From positions 806,001-870,000 of the forward strand of contig NZ_WTYN01000001.1 in the NCBI RefSeq assembly GCF_009827535.1: DNA of 64,000 nucleotides, read 5' to 3'. This DNA is from Qipengyuania oceanensis. GTDB lineage: Bacteria; Pseudomonadota; Alphaproteobacteria; Sphingomonadales; Sphingomonadaceae. Numbering within the stretch: the first letter of the stretch is position 1; the number at the start of each line of letters is the position of its first letter. Under the pieces are notes generated by a model, which was given only the letters and a program-made list of their open reading frames with translations, did no database searches and was not told the origin of the DNA. Positions 19,725 to 26,405 of the stretch are shown in pieces. Made by a program: the position numbers and the translations under genes.

Positions 19725-20974
19725 GCACGCTGGTCGAAATCAACTTCGACGGGATCGTCGGCCCGTCGCACAACTATGCCGGGCTCAGCCTCGGCAATCT
19801 CGCCGCCACCAGCCATGCGGGCGATACTTCCTACCCGCGCGCCGCCGCGCTGCAGGGAATCGCCAAAATGCGCTCCAACATGGCGCTCGGCCTCGCGCAG
19901 GGTTTTCTGCTGCCGCTGCCGCGCCCCAATCATGTGCTGCTCGATCGGCTTGCCGTCGACGAGAATGCCGACCGTGCGCTGCTCGCCGCCGCGTGGTCGG
20001 CCAGCAGCATGTGGACCGCCAATGCCGCCACGGTCAGTCCCGCGCCCGACACGGCCGACGGGCGCTGCCACCTGACCCCAGCCAATCTGGTGACGATGCT
20101 GCACCGGGGACAGGAATGGCGCGACACGCAAGCGCAGCTGAAGATCGCGTTCGGCGACGATCGGCACTTCGCGGTCCACGAGGCCGTGCCCGACAGCTTC
20201 GGCGACGAAGGGGCGGCAAACCACATGCGCTTCTGCACCAGCCACGAGGAGCCTGGCGTCGAAGTCTTCGTCTATGGCCGTCCGGGCGGGCGTTTCCCCG
20301 CGCGCCAGCATGAACAGGCCAGCCGCGCGGTGGCTCGCCTCCACGGCCTCGCGCCGGATCGGTCGGTCTTCATCGAACAGAACCCGGTCGCGATCGAAGC
20401 CGGGGCATTCCACAACGATGTCGTCTCCGTGGCGAACGGGCGCGTGCTGTTCACGCACGAACAGGCCTTTGCCGAGCGCGAAACAGCCTACGACGCGATT
20501 CGAGCAGCTTTTCCGCAGCTCGAGGTTGTCGAGGTTCCAGCCGATGCGGTGAGCCTCGAAGAAGCGATCGCGACCTATCTTTTCAACGCCCAGCTCCTCA
20601 CCCTGCCGTCGGGCGAGATGGCGCTGGTTGTCCCGACCGAATGCCAGGAAAGCGCCGCGGTCTGGAGCTGGCTCGAACACATGCTCGCGGGCAACGGCCC
20701 GATCCGCCAGGTCATCCCGGTCGACGTGAAACAGTCGATGGCGAACGGCGGCGGCCCCGCCTGCTTGCGGCTTCGCGTAGTGGCGGATCCCGCCACGGTC
20801 GACCGGCGCTTCCTGCTGGACGATGCCAAGGCGACGCTGATCGAGAAGGTCGTGGCAGAGCACTGGCCCGAAACCATCGCGACCGCACAGCTCGGTTCCC
20901 CGGAACTGGAGGCGCGTGTCGTTTCGGCACGACGCGCGCTTCTCGACGCGCTCGACTTGCAGGAACTCGGTTAA
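19721..20974 (+). CDS. astB: N-succinylarginine dihydrolase
   Basis: Second AST step: hydrolyses succinylarginine to succinylornithine, two ammonia and CO2. The 417-residue product carries INFDGIVGPSHNYAGLSLGN, MWTANAATVSPAPDT, VEVFVYGRPGGRFPARQHEQ and the C-terminal MANGGGPACLRLRV with the likely catalytic Cys. TTG at 19721 overlaps the astA stop as TTGA, the second such junction in this operon. No astC, astD or astE lies in the window. Confidence 0.96.
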   Translation: MSTLVEINFDGIVGPSHNYAGLSLGNLAATSHAGDTSYPRAAALQGIAKMRSNMALGLAQGFLLPLPRPNHVLLDRLAVDENADRALLAAAWSASSMWTANAATVSPAPDTADGRCHLTPANLVTMLHRGQEWRDTQAQLKIAFGDDRHFAVHEAVPDSFGDEGAANHMRFCTSHEEPGVEVFVYGRPGGRFPARQHEQASRAVARLHGLAPDRSVFIEQNPVAIEAGAFHNDVVSVANGRVLFTHEQAFAERETAYDAIRAAFPQLEVVEVPADAVSLEEAIATYLFNAQLLTLPSGEMALVVPTECQESAAVWSWLEHMLAGNGPIRQVIPVDVKQSMANGGGPACLRLRVVADPATVDRRFLLDDAKATLIEKVVAEHWPETIATAQLGSPELEARVVSARRALLDALDLQELG

Positions 20975-21005
20975 CGCGCTTGCCACCATCTATCGCAGGC
21001 GTAAG

Positions 21006-21022
21006 GTAACCTCTTGTTAACC
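21006..21022 (+). promoter_or_regulatory. CtrA-like box (GTAA-N7-TTAACC)
   Basis: One mismatch from the alphaproteobacterial CtrA site TTAA-N7-TTAAC, 16 bases before the ATG of the small membrane protein at 21039. The short distance leaves no room for a normal promoter with the box over its -35, so it could be a repression site or a chance match. Confidence 0.35.
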
Positions 21023-21038
21023 ACCGACGAGAGGTTTC

Positions 21039-21293
21039 ATGCTCGCCAAGGTCAAGCGGCTGTTCACGATCAAGACGCGGTTCGAAGCGTATCTGATCAT
21101 ATACGCGCTGGCGCTGGGCGCGATGACCCGCGGCGCGCACTACACGGTCCAGTATCCCGGCTGGGGCGGCTGGATCCTGTTCGCAGCGACTGCCGGCGCG
21201 GTATTCCTCGGCGGCGCGAAGATCCTCGACGCCATCCGCTACGAACAGGCTGCAAACAAGGTGGTGGAAGCTGAGGCCATCGTCGAAAGCTGA
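21039..21293 (+). CDS. Small membrane protein, unknown function
   Basis: An 84-residue protein with two probable membrane segments, about residues 17-31 (YLIIYALALGAMTRG) and 43-62 (GGWILFAATAGAVFLGGAK), and a polar helical C-terminus (RYEQAANKVVEAEAIVES). ATG at 21039 has GAGAGG 5 bases upstream. I do not recognise a family; similar short proteins are common and unassigned in sphingomonads. It follows astB by 64 bases and faces ssrA. Confidence 0.65.
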   Translation: MLAKVKRLFTIKTRFEAYLIIYALALGAMTRGAHYTVQYPGWGGWILFAATAGAVFLGGAKILDAIRYEQAANKVVEAEAIVES

Positions 21294-21453
21294 GTGCCGC
21301 TTCGCAGCAAATTCCGCCTGATAGTAAATTGGCGCTGAGCGAAGGTGGGGGTTTCTGTTGCTAGCTACCCCCGGAGCCCCGGAATCCGCTTCTGTTGCCC
21401 GGTGGGTCCAACCGCGCTTTAGCTTTGTAAGATCAGGCCGTTAGGCCGTCAGG

Positions 21454-21489
21454 TTACGCAGCGATTGCGAGTGCTTCGTTATCGTTGGC
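21454..21489 (-). other. tmRNA proteolysis-tag reading frame
   Basis: Resume codon GCC followed by codons for NDNEALAIAA and a TAA stop. The AIAA end is the degron type read by ClpXP-like proteases. This frame fixes the strand and type of the RNA. Confidence 0.93.
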
Positions 21490-21574
21490 ACTTGTGTGTT
21501 TTGAGCCTTGAACGGGTTACTCAGCCCGGGCGAAAACAGTGTCTTTCAACACACGTCGATCCTGGTTCGGCCCC

Positions 21575-21602
21575 TTCACAAATGGCGGAAAACCGCCCTT
21601 TG
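21575..21602 (-). other. tmRNA intervening segment removed on maturation
   Basis: The 28 bases between the CCA end of the acceptor piece and the 5' end of the coding piece. They contain a GC stem (GGCGG-TTTT-CCGCC) extended by CAAA/TTTG, so precursor termini are held together by a hairpin, as expected for a permuted tmRNA precursor. Confidence 0.75.
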
Positions 21603-21691
21603 TGGTGGAGCCGCCGGGTACTGCCCCCGGGTCCGCTGTGCCTATTGCACACCGCAATTTATCGCCATAGCCCGCCGAAGCGAGCAGACCC

Positions 21692-21719
21692 TATATAGGC
21701 GCGCTCGCGTTAATGTGAA
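21692..21719 (-). promoter_or_regulatory. Probable ssrA promoter
   Basis: TTCACA (21719-21714) and TATATA (21697-21692) separated by 16 bases, a good housekeeping-type promoter, with an expected start near 21685 just at the tmRNA 5' end. It lies directly after the mscL stop, so ssrA does not depend on mscL transcription. Confidence 0.6.
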
Positions 21720-21729
21720 GTGTATCCGC

Positions 21730-22239
21730 TCACCCCATCGGACCCTTCTCGGGCGCGTAGTCCGGCTTCGCACCGTCGCCGTGGCGCAATTCGGCCAGAA
21801 TCTTCTTGAGCACGTCGAGCTGCGGATCGGTCGGCACCTCGTCGCTCTGCGAGCTGTCTTCCGTTTCCATCTGCTTTTTCTGCATTTCTTCGGTCACCTT
21901 GTTCACGCTGCGCACGAGCATGAAGAGAGCGAAGGCGACGATCAGGAAATTGATGACCGCGGTGATCAGCGCGCCGTAGCCGATCATGGCGACGCCGGCT
22001 TCCTTGAGTTGCTCGTAATTGTCGAGTGCCCCCTCGTACCCTTCGGGCACGTCACCCAGGCGGATGAACCAGTTGGAGAAATCGATCTCGCCGAAGATCC
22101 AGCCGATGACCGGCATGATGATCGCCTCGGTCAGCTGGGTCACGATCCCGCTGAACGCCGCCCCGATGACGACGCCGACCGCGAGGTCCACGACATTGCC
22201 GCGCGCGATGAATTTCTTGAACTCGGTCCCCAGGCTCAT
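21730..22239 (-). CDS. mscL: Large-conductance mechanosensitive channel
   Basis: Inner-membrane pentameric channel that opens under membrane tension to release solutes on osmotic downshock. The 169-residue product starts MSLGTEFKKFIARGNVVDLA, then AVGVVIGAAFSGIVTQL (first membrane helix) and GYGALITAVINFLIVAFALF (second helix). The cytoplasmic tail is longer and more acidic than in E. coli (ETEDSSQSDEVPTDPQ). ATG at 22239 is clear. It is divergent from lemA. Confidence 0.96.
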   Translation of the reverse strand: MSLGTEFKKFIARGNVVDLAVGVVIGAAFSGIVTQLTEAIIMPVIGWIFGEIDFSNWFIRLGDVPEGYEGALDNYEQLKEAGVAMIGYGALITAVINFLIVAFALFMLVRSVNKVTEEMQKKQMETEDSSQSDEVPTDPQLDVLKKILAELRHGDGAKPDYAPEKGPMG

Positions 22240-22389
22240 GGGCCACTCCCTGTCGGTGAATTGTCCGATCGCTTTGTGTCATTTGACATTCGGATTGCAA
22301 GCCCTCGATCCTTCTTGAAGCGCGGCGCAGGTGTGCTAACAAGGTAACACGCAGTCGGCTCGAGGCCGGCCCAAAGGGAGCACAATCGC

Positions 22390-22992
22390 ATGAACTTCAC
22401 TGCCATCCGCCGCTATGCGCTGGTCGCCATGGCCTCGTTCGGCCTCGCGGCCTGCGGGATCAACTCCGTCCCCGCCGCGGAAGAAAACGCCAAGGCGAAG
22501 TGGGCCGATGTCGAGGCGCAGTTCCAGCGCCGCGCCAACCTCATCCCGAACCTGGTCGAAGTGACCAAGGGCGCCGGCGAGAACGAGCGCGCGATCCTGA
22601 CCGAAGTCACGAATGCACGCGCCCGGGCGACCGGCATCAACATCCAGGGCGACGATCTGAGCGATCCCGAGAAAATGGCGGAATTCCAGGCGGCGCAGAA
22701 CCAGCTCGGCCAGGGTCTCGGCCGCCTGCTGGCGAGCTTCGAAGCCTATCCGCAAATCCAGTCGAACCAGAACTACCTCGCGCTGCAGAGCCAGCTCGAA
22801 GGGACCGAAAACCGCATTGCCGTGTCGATCCGCGACTACAACGAGGCGGTGCGCCAGTATAACACCACCATCCGCACCTTCCCCGACACGATCGGCGCGA
22901 ACATCATCCACGGTGCAGAGCCGATGGTGCCCTACAAGGCCACCACCGAAGGGGCCGAGGTCGCACCGACCATCGACATGACCGCCAACTGA
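22390..22992 (+). CDS. lemA: LemA family lipoprotein
   Basis: A 200-residue LemA protein with a lipoprotein signal (VAMASFGLAACGINS, Cys22 in the lipobox). The LemA core is visible as AEENAKAKWADVEAQFQRR, ANLIPNLVEVTKGAGENE and the end motif RDYNEAVRQYNTTIRTFPD. LemA function is unsettled. It is followed after 8 bases by a TPM-domain gene, the common LemA-TPM pairing in bacteria, which suggests joint work at the inner membrane or periplasm. Confidence 0.93.
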   Translation: MNFTAIRRYALVAMASFGLAACGINSVPAAEENAKAKWADVEAQFQRRANLIPNLVEVTKGAGENERAILTEVTNARARATGINIQGDDLSDPEKMAEFQAAQNQLGQGLGRLLASFEAYPQIQSNQNYLALQSQLEGTENRIAVSIRDYNEAVRQYNTTIRTFPDTIGANIIHGAEPMVPYKATTEGAEVAPTIDMTAN

Positions 22993-23000
22993 GCGGTTCG

Positions 23001-23801
23001 ATGCGCCGCCTCGCCCTCCTGTTCGCCCTCGTGGCGGGGCTTCTCGCCCTGCCCGCATGGGCGCAACCGAGCTTTCCCGAGCTGACCGGTCGCGTGGTCG
23101 ACAACGCCGACCTGCTCTCGCCGGAGGAAGAGGCGCAGCTGACAGCGCAGCTCGAAGGGCTGGAAACCCGCACCCAGCGCCAGCTCGTCGTCGCGACCAT
23201 CCCCGATCTCGAAGGCTACGACATCGCGGACTACGGCTACCAGCTGGGCCGGGCGTGGGGCATCGGCGATGCCGAGCGCAACGACGGTGCGCTGCTGATC
23301 GTCGCGCCGAACGATCGCAAGGTGCGCGTCGAAATCGGCTACGGGCTGGAAGGCGTAATGACCGATGCGCTTTCCTCGGTGATTATTCAGCAGGACATCC
23401 TCCCGCGCTTCCGCGACGGCGACATGGCTGGCGGGATCATCGCAGGGACCGATGCGCTGGTGCGCCAGCTCGAACTGCCCGAAGACGAGGCGCGGGCGGT
23501 GGTCCAGCAGGCCAGCGAGAGCCAGTCCGACGGCGGCTTTCCCATCGGGGCGATCATCTGGATCGCCTTCGTGTTCTTCTTTTTCGTGCTGCCCATGCTG
23601 AGGGGCGGCAAGCGCTATCGCCGCAGGGGTGTTGGCGGCGCGGTCGGCGACATCATCCTGTGGGAAGCCGGCAAGGCCATTGCCCGCGGCGCGAGCGGCG
23701 GGGGTGGCGGAGGCTGGGGCGGCGGCGGCTTCGGTGGCGGCGGGGGCTTCTCCGGCGGTGGCGGCAGTTTCGGAGGCGGCGGCGCCTCCGGGGGGTGGTG
23801 A
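23001..23801 (+). CDS. TPM-domain (YgcG-type) membrane protein
   Basis: A 266-residue protein with a signal peptide (LLFALVAGLLALPAWAQ) and a TPM domain at about 25-150 (PELTGRVVDNADLLSPEEEA, VATIPDLEGYDIADYGYQLG, KVRVEIGYGLEGVMTDAL). One membrane helix near 180-197 (IGAIIWIAFVFFFFVLPML) is followed by a Gly/Ser-rich cytoplasmic tail of about 45 residues (GGGGGGWGGGGFGGGGG and on). TPM domains occur in photosystem-repair and membrane-quality factors; the substrate here is unknown. The next gene encodes a second TPM protein. Confidence 0.9.
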   Translation: MRRLALLFALVAGLLALPAWAQPSFPELTGRVVDNADLLSPEEEAQLTAQLEGLETRTQRQLVVATIPDLEGYDIADYGYQLGRAWGIGDAERNDGALLIVAPNDRKVRVEIGYGLEGVMTDALSSVIIQQDILPRFRDGDMAGGIIAGTDALVRQLELPEDEARAVVQQASESQSDGGFPIGAIIWIAFVFFFFVLPMLRGGKRYRRRGVGGAVGDIILWEAGKAIARGASGGGGGGWGGGGFGGGGGFSGGGGSFGGGGASGGW

Positions 23802-23802
23802 C

Positions 23803-24480
23803 ATGGGGAAGTATCTGAGCGCGGAAGCGCATGACACGGTGACCGCTGCGGTCGCGGAAGCCGAACTCCATACTTCCGGCGAGATCGTGACTGTCCTCGC
23901 CGACCGGTCGGACGGTTACACTGACATCGCCCTGTGGTGGGCGATCGCCGCTGCCTTCACCGCGATGAGCCTGCTGGCGGCCCTGCCCGATGTTTTCCTG
24001 CCCGAGCTTGCCTGGCTGTGGGGCGGCTGGGTACCCGAATGGACGCTCGGCGAATTCGCGGCGCTGATCATCGGCTTCGGGCTGATGAAATTCGTCGGCG
24101 TGCTGCTGTTCCAGCTGTGGCAACCGCTCAAGTTCTGGCTCGTCCCGCCGCCGGTAAAGACCGCGCGGGTACACGACCGCGCCGTCGCGCATTTCAGGGT
24201 CGGAGCCGAACGCCGGACCCACGGGCGCACGGGCGTGCTGCTCTATCTCTCGATGCGCGAACACCGCGCCGAGATCGTTGCCGACGAACCGATCGCGGCC
24301 CTGGTTCCCGCCGAGGTCTGGGGAGAGGCGATGGCCGACATGCTGGTCGAGATCAAACAGGGCCGGATTGCGGAAGGCCTCGCCGCCGGGATCCGCGATG
24401 TGGGCGCGGTGCTGTCCGAACATTTCCCCCGGTCGGAGGACGACCAGAACGAACTGCCCGACCGGCTGATCGAGGTCTGA
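23803..24480 (+). CDS. Second TPM-domain protein with membrane hairpin
   Basis: A 225-residue protein without a signal peptide. It splits a TPM-like domain: residues 1-35 (LSAEAHDTVTAAVAEAELHT, SGEIVTVLADRSDGY), two or three membrane segments from about 40 to 110, then the remaining TPM part (VAHFRVGAERRTHGRTGVLL, YLSMREHRAEIVADEPIAAL). This is the usual build of LemA-linked TPM partners. ATG at 23803 follows the preceding stop by one base. It probably acts in one membrane complex with LemA and the first TPM protein. Confidence 0.85.
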   Translation: MGKYLSAEAHDTVTAAVAEAELHTSGEIVTVLADRSDGYTDIALWWAIAAAFTAMSLLAALPDVFLPELAWLWGGWVPEWTLGEFAALIIGFGLMKFVGVLLFQLWQPLKFWLVPPPVKTARVHDRAVAHFRVGAERRTHGRTGVLLYLSMREHRAEIVADEPIAALVPAEVWGEAMADMLVEIKQGRIAEGLAAGIRDVGAVLSEHFPRSEDDQNELPDRLIEV

Positions 24481-24482
24481 CC

Positions 24483-25025
24483 CTGTCCGTCCCCGATCAC
24501 GACGCGGACGAGCAGATCGTCTGGCAAGGAGATTTCGTCACCGCGAAGAAGCGCGGGCGCTGGGAATATGTCTCGCGCAGCAGGGGAATCAAGGCGGCGG
24601 TGATCCTCGCGGTCGAAGACGGTCACGTGCTTCTGGTCGAACAGTATCGCGTGCCGCTGGGTCGCAACTGCCTTGAACTGCCTGCCGGCCTGATCGGCGA
24701 CCACGACGAGAGCGAGAAGGACGATCCGCTGTCCGCGGCCGGACGCGAGCTCGAGGAAGAGACCGGCTATCGCGCCGCGCGGCTCAAGGATTGCGGCACC
24801 TATTTTTCCTCGCCCGGAATGCTCGGCGAGAGTTTCACGCTCGTTCGTGCAAGCGGACTGACCAGGGTCGGTGATGGCGGCGGCGTGCATGGCGAGAACA
24901 TCACCGTGCATCGCATCCCTGTTTCGGGCCTCGGCGAATTCTGCCGCAGCAAGCGCGAGGAAGGTTGCGGGATCGACGTGCGCCTGCTCATACTGCTGGC
25001 AAACGAGATTCTAGCGGGAGAGTAG
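24483..25025 (+). CDS. NUDIX hydrolase (ADP-ribose pyrophosphatase-like)
   Basis: A 180-residue NUDIX enzyme: beta-rich N-terminus (KKRGRWEYVSRSRGIKAAVI), LLVEQYRVPLGRNCLELPAG and a Nudix box ending AAGRELEEETGY. The segment between Gly and the catalytic REL is slightly longer than the canonical box (GDHDESEKDDPLS). The N-terminal pattern fits ADP-ribose or nucleoside-diphosphate-sugar hydrolases. There is no in-frame ATG, GTG or TTG between the previous gene and the conserved region; I propose CTG at 24483, with GAGG 7 bases upstream, or CTG at 24477 overlapping the previous TGA. Confidence 0.85.
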   Translation: MSVPDHDADEQIVWQGDFVTAKKRGRWEYVSRSRGIKAAVILAVEDGHVLLVEQYRVPLGRNCLELPAGLIGDHDESEKDDPLSAAGRELEEETGYRAARLKDCGTYFSSPGMLGESFTLVRASGLTRVGDGGGVHGENITVHRIPVSGLGEFCRSKREEGCGIDVRLLILLANEILAGE

Positions 25026-25027
25026 AG

Positions 25028-25810
25028 ATGGCAGGTCGGGTAGCGGGCAAGCTCGCATTGGTCACGGGCGCGGCGCAGGGTCTGGGTGCGGCGCATTGCA
25101 TGACGCTCGCGCGGGAAGGCGCGAGAGTTCTGTGTACCGATATCAACGGCGAAGGTGCGGCCGCGACGGCTGCGGCGATCAACGACGCGCATGGCGCGGA
25201 TACCGCCTTTTCGATGCAGCACGACGTCACCAGTCCCGAACAATGGGACGAGGCGATCGAGATGGCGGCAGACAAGCTCGGCGGCCTGTCGGTACTCGTC
25301 AACAACGCCGGGGTCGGCGTTCGCGGCAATATCGAGACCTGCACGCTGGAGGAATGGCGCAAGGGCTTCGCGATCAATGTCGATTCGGTGTTTCTTGGCT
25401 GCCAGAAGGCCTTGCCACTGATGAAGGACAACCAGCCCGGGTCGATCATCAACATCAGCTCGATCGCCGGTCTGATCGCCAGCGATACCATGCCGGGCTA
25501 CAATGCCAGCAAGGCGGCGGTGTGGATGCTGTCGAAATCGGTCGCCCTCTATTGCGGCAAGATGGGATGGAACATCCGCTGCAATTCGGTCCACCCGACG
25601 TTCGTCGATACACCGATCCTGGACGGGATCACGCGGAATTCTGGACATCCCAAGGACGTGGTGATGGGCAAGCTGGCGCGGCAGATTCCGCTCAAGCGGG
25701 TCGGCGTGCCGCAGGAAATCGCCGACGGGGTGCTGTTCCTCGCCAGCGACGAGAGCAGCTTCATGACCGGAGCCGAGCTCAAGCTCGACGGCGGCATCTC
25801 GGCCATGTGA
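25028..25810 (+). CDS. Short-chain dehydrogenase/reductase
   Basis: A 260-residue classical SDR. Cofactor motif LALVTGAAQGLGAAHCM and CTDIN at the end of beta-2 favour NAD(H). NNAG is at about 91, and the catalytic Ser-Tyr-Lys is in NISSIAGLIASDTMPGYNAS followed by KAAV. HPTFVDTPILDGIT and the end SSFMTGAELKLDGGISAM are typical of cyclohexanol or 3-hydroxysteroid-type members, but the substrate is not predictable. It starts 2 bases after the NUDIX stop. Confidence 0.92.
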   Translation: MAGRVAGKLALVTGAAQGLGAAHCMTLAREGARVLCTDINGEGAAATAAAINDAHGADTAFSMQHDVTSPEQWDEAIEMAADKLGGLSVLVNNAGVGVRGNIETCTLEEWRKGFAINVDSVFLGCQKALPLMKDNQPGSIINISSIAGLIASDTMPGYNASKAAVWMLSKSVALYCGKMGWNIRCNSVHPTFVDTPILDGITRNSGHPKDVVMGKLARQIPLKRVGVPQEIADGVLFLASDESSFMTGAELKLDGGISAM

Positions 25811-25820
25811 GAATGGTGAG

Positions 25821-25846
25821 GAGGAGGTCCCTCGCGGGACCCCCTC
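25821..25846. terminator. Hairpin between convergent SDR and pspC genes
   Basis: Inverted repeat GAGGAGGTCCC / GGGACCCCCTC, 11 bp with one mismatch and a TCGC loop. It lies 10 bases after the SDR stop and touches the pspC stop. It has no T-run, so it is a weak or factor-assisted terminator at best. Confidence 0.5.
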
Positions 25847-26060
25847 AGTCTGCGATCAGGGCGATCGCGAGGTAGACCAGGATCAGCGAACCGAAGCCGA
25901 TCAGCGTGCCGAGCACGAAGCCGATGCGGACCATGGTCGCGTCGATCCCGAAGTAGTTGGCGATCCCCGAGCATACGCCCCAGATCTTGCCGTTGTTTCG
26001 GTCGAGACGAAACTCGCGCGAAGGCGGGGTACCAACCGGGCGGACGTCGAGTTTGCTCAT
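25845..26060 (-). CDS. pspC: PspC-domain membrane protein
   Basis: A 71-residue PspC-domain protein: RLDRNNGKIWGVCSGIANYF, then GIDATMVRIGFVLGTLIGFG and LILVYLAIALIAD form the usual helical pair in the inner membrane. PspC proteins take part in the phage-shock response to membrane stress, often with PspA and PspB. Its ATG overlaps the stop of the 39-residue gene upstream (ATGA), and both lie behind a sigma-54-like promoter. No pspA or pspF is in the window. Confidence 0.9.
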   Translation of the reverse strand: MSKLDVRPVGTPPSREFRLDRNNGKIWGVCSGIANYFGIDATMVRIGFVLGTLIGFGSLILVYLAIALIAD

Positions 26061-26176
26061 GCGAGAACTCCCGAGCCGACGAGGCTGGGCGAAGCGGGCG
26101 CAATCGCCATGGCGAGGAAGACGGCCGAGAAAGCGATCGAGCTTACGGCTGCAAGAAAACGGTTGGAGAGTGACAT
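26057..26176 (-). CDS. 39-residue membrane peptide coupled to pspC
   Basis: MSLSNRFLAAVSSIAFSAVF then LAMAIAPASPSLVGSGVLA: a short basic N-terminus and one hydrophobic helix (about 8-26), either a membrane anchor or an uncleaved signal. ATG at 26176 has AAAGGG upstream, and the TGA overlaps the pspC ATG, so translation is coupled. It is too small for homology to be certain; the overlap and shared promoter are the main support. Confidence 0.7.
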   Translation of the reverse strand: MSLSNRFLAAVSSIAFSAVFLAMAIAPASPSLVGSGVLA

Positions 26177-26234
26177 GGTATTTTTTCCCTTTTTACCTGC
26201 CGGCGGAGTGATTTCCACCGACACCCAACTCTTT

Positions 26235-26250
26235 GCATAGGGTGTGCCAA
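26235..26250 (-). promoter_or_regulatory. Sigma-54 (RpoN) -24/-12 promoter
   Basis: The minus strand reads TTGGCACACCCTATGCAA: GG, exactly 10 bases, GC, inside a close match to the TTGGCAC-N5-TTGC consensus. Transcription would start near 26224, 48 bases before the ATG of the 39-residue gene. Sigma-54 control is the rule for psp operons in enterobacteria. Confidence 0.75.
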
Positions 26251-26322
26251 TTCGCGCAAATGACGGAATTCAGCCATTGTTCATCCTAGCGACGCGTTTT
26301 TGACCATCGCTCGACGCCGATT

Positions 26323-26341
26323 GTTGGTGAAAATGACCAAC
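26323..26341 (-). promoter_or_regulatory. Putative enhancer palindrome for a sigma-54 activator
   Basis: Perfect inverted repeat GTTGGT-N7-ACCAAC about 100 bases upstream of the predicted sigma-54 start. A related half-site (GATGGTCA, at 26302-26309) lies between it and the promoter. The position and repetition fit an upstream activating sequence for a PspF-like enhancer-binding protein. Confidence 0.5.
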
Positions 26342-26405
26342 TTTCGGAAATCGCCCTTTTAGTGGCTATCCGAGCCCGCGCTGGCTACCAGCAGCACGAC
26401 CCGAA

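Larger units (their letters stand above)
21343..21688 (-). ncRNA. ssrA: tmRNA, circularly permuted two-piece (alphaproteobacterial) form
   Basis: On this strand the 3' tRNA half comes first and ends ...GGCTCCACCA at 21603. The 5' tRNA half begins GGGGCCG at 21574, then AACCAGGATCGACG. The acceptor stem GGGGCCG/CGGCTCC pairs with a G.U at the third pair, the alanine identity element. The T arm is CCGGG-GGCAGTA-CCCGG. The tag frame at 21489-21454 reads ANDNEALAIAA then TAA; with the uncoded first Ala the tag is AANDNEALAIAA. A 28-base spacer is removed in the mature form. Outer ends are approximate. It rescues stalled ribosomes with SmpB. Confidence 0.93.

Noticed and set aside
21343-21688. tmRNA gene as an integration site for a mobile island
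   Set aside because: The flanks are mscL and a small housekeeping-like gene; there is no integrase, no repeated tmRNA end, and no change in gene character.
23690-23800. GGC-rich tract as a DNA repeat element
   Set aside because: It codes in frame for the Gly-rich tail usual in YgcG-type TPM proteins.
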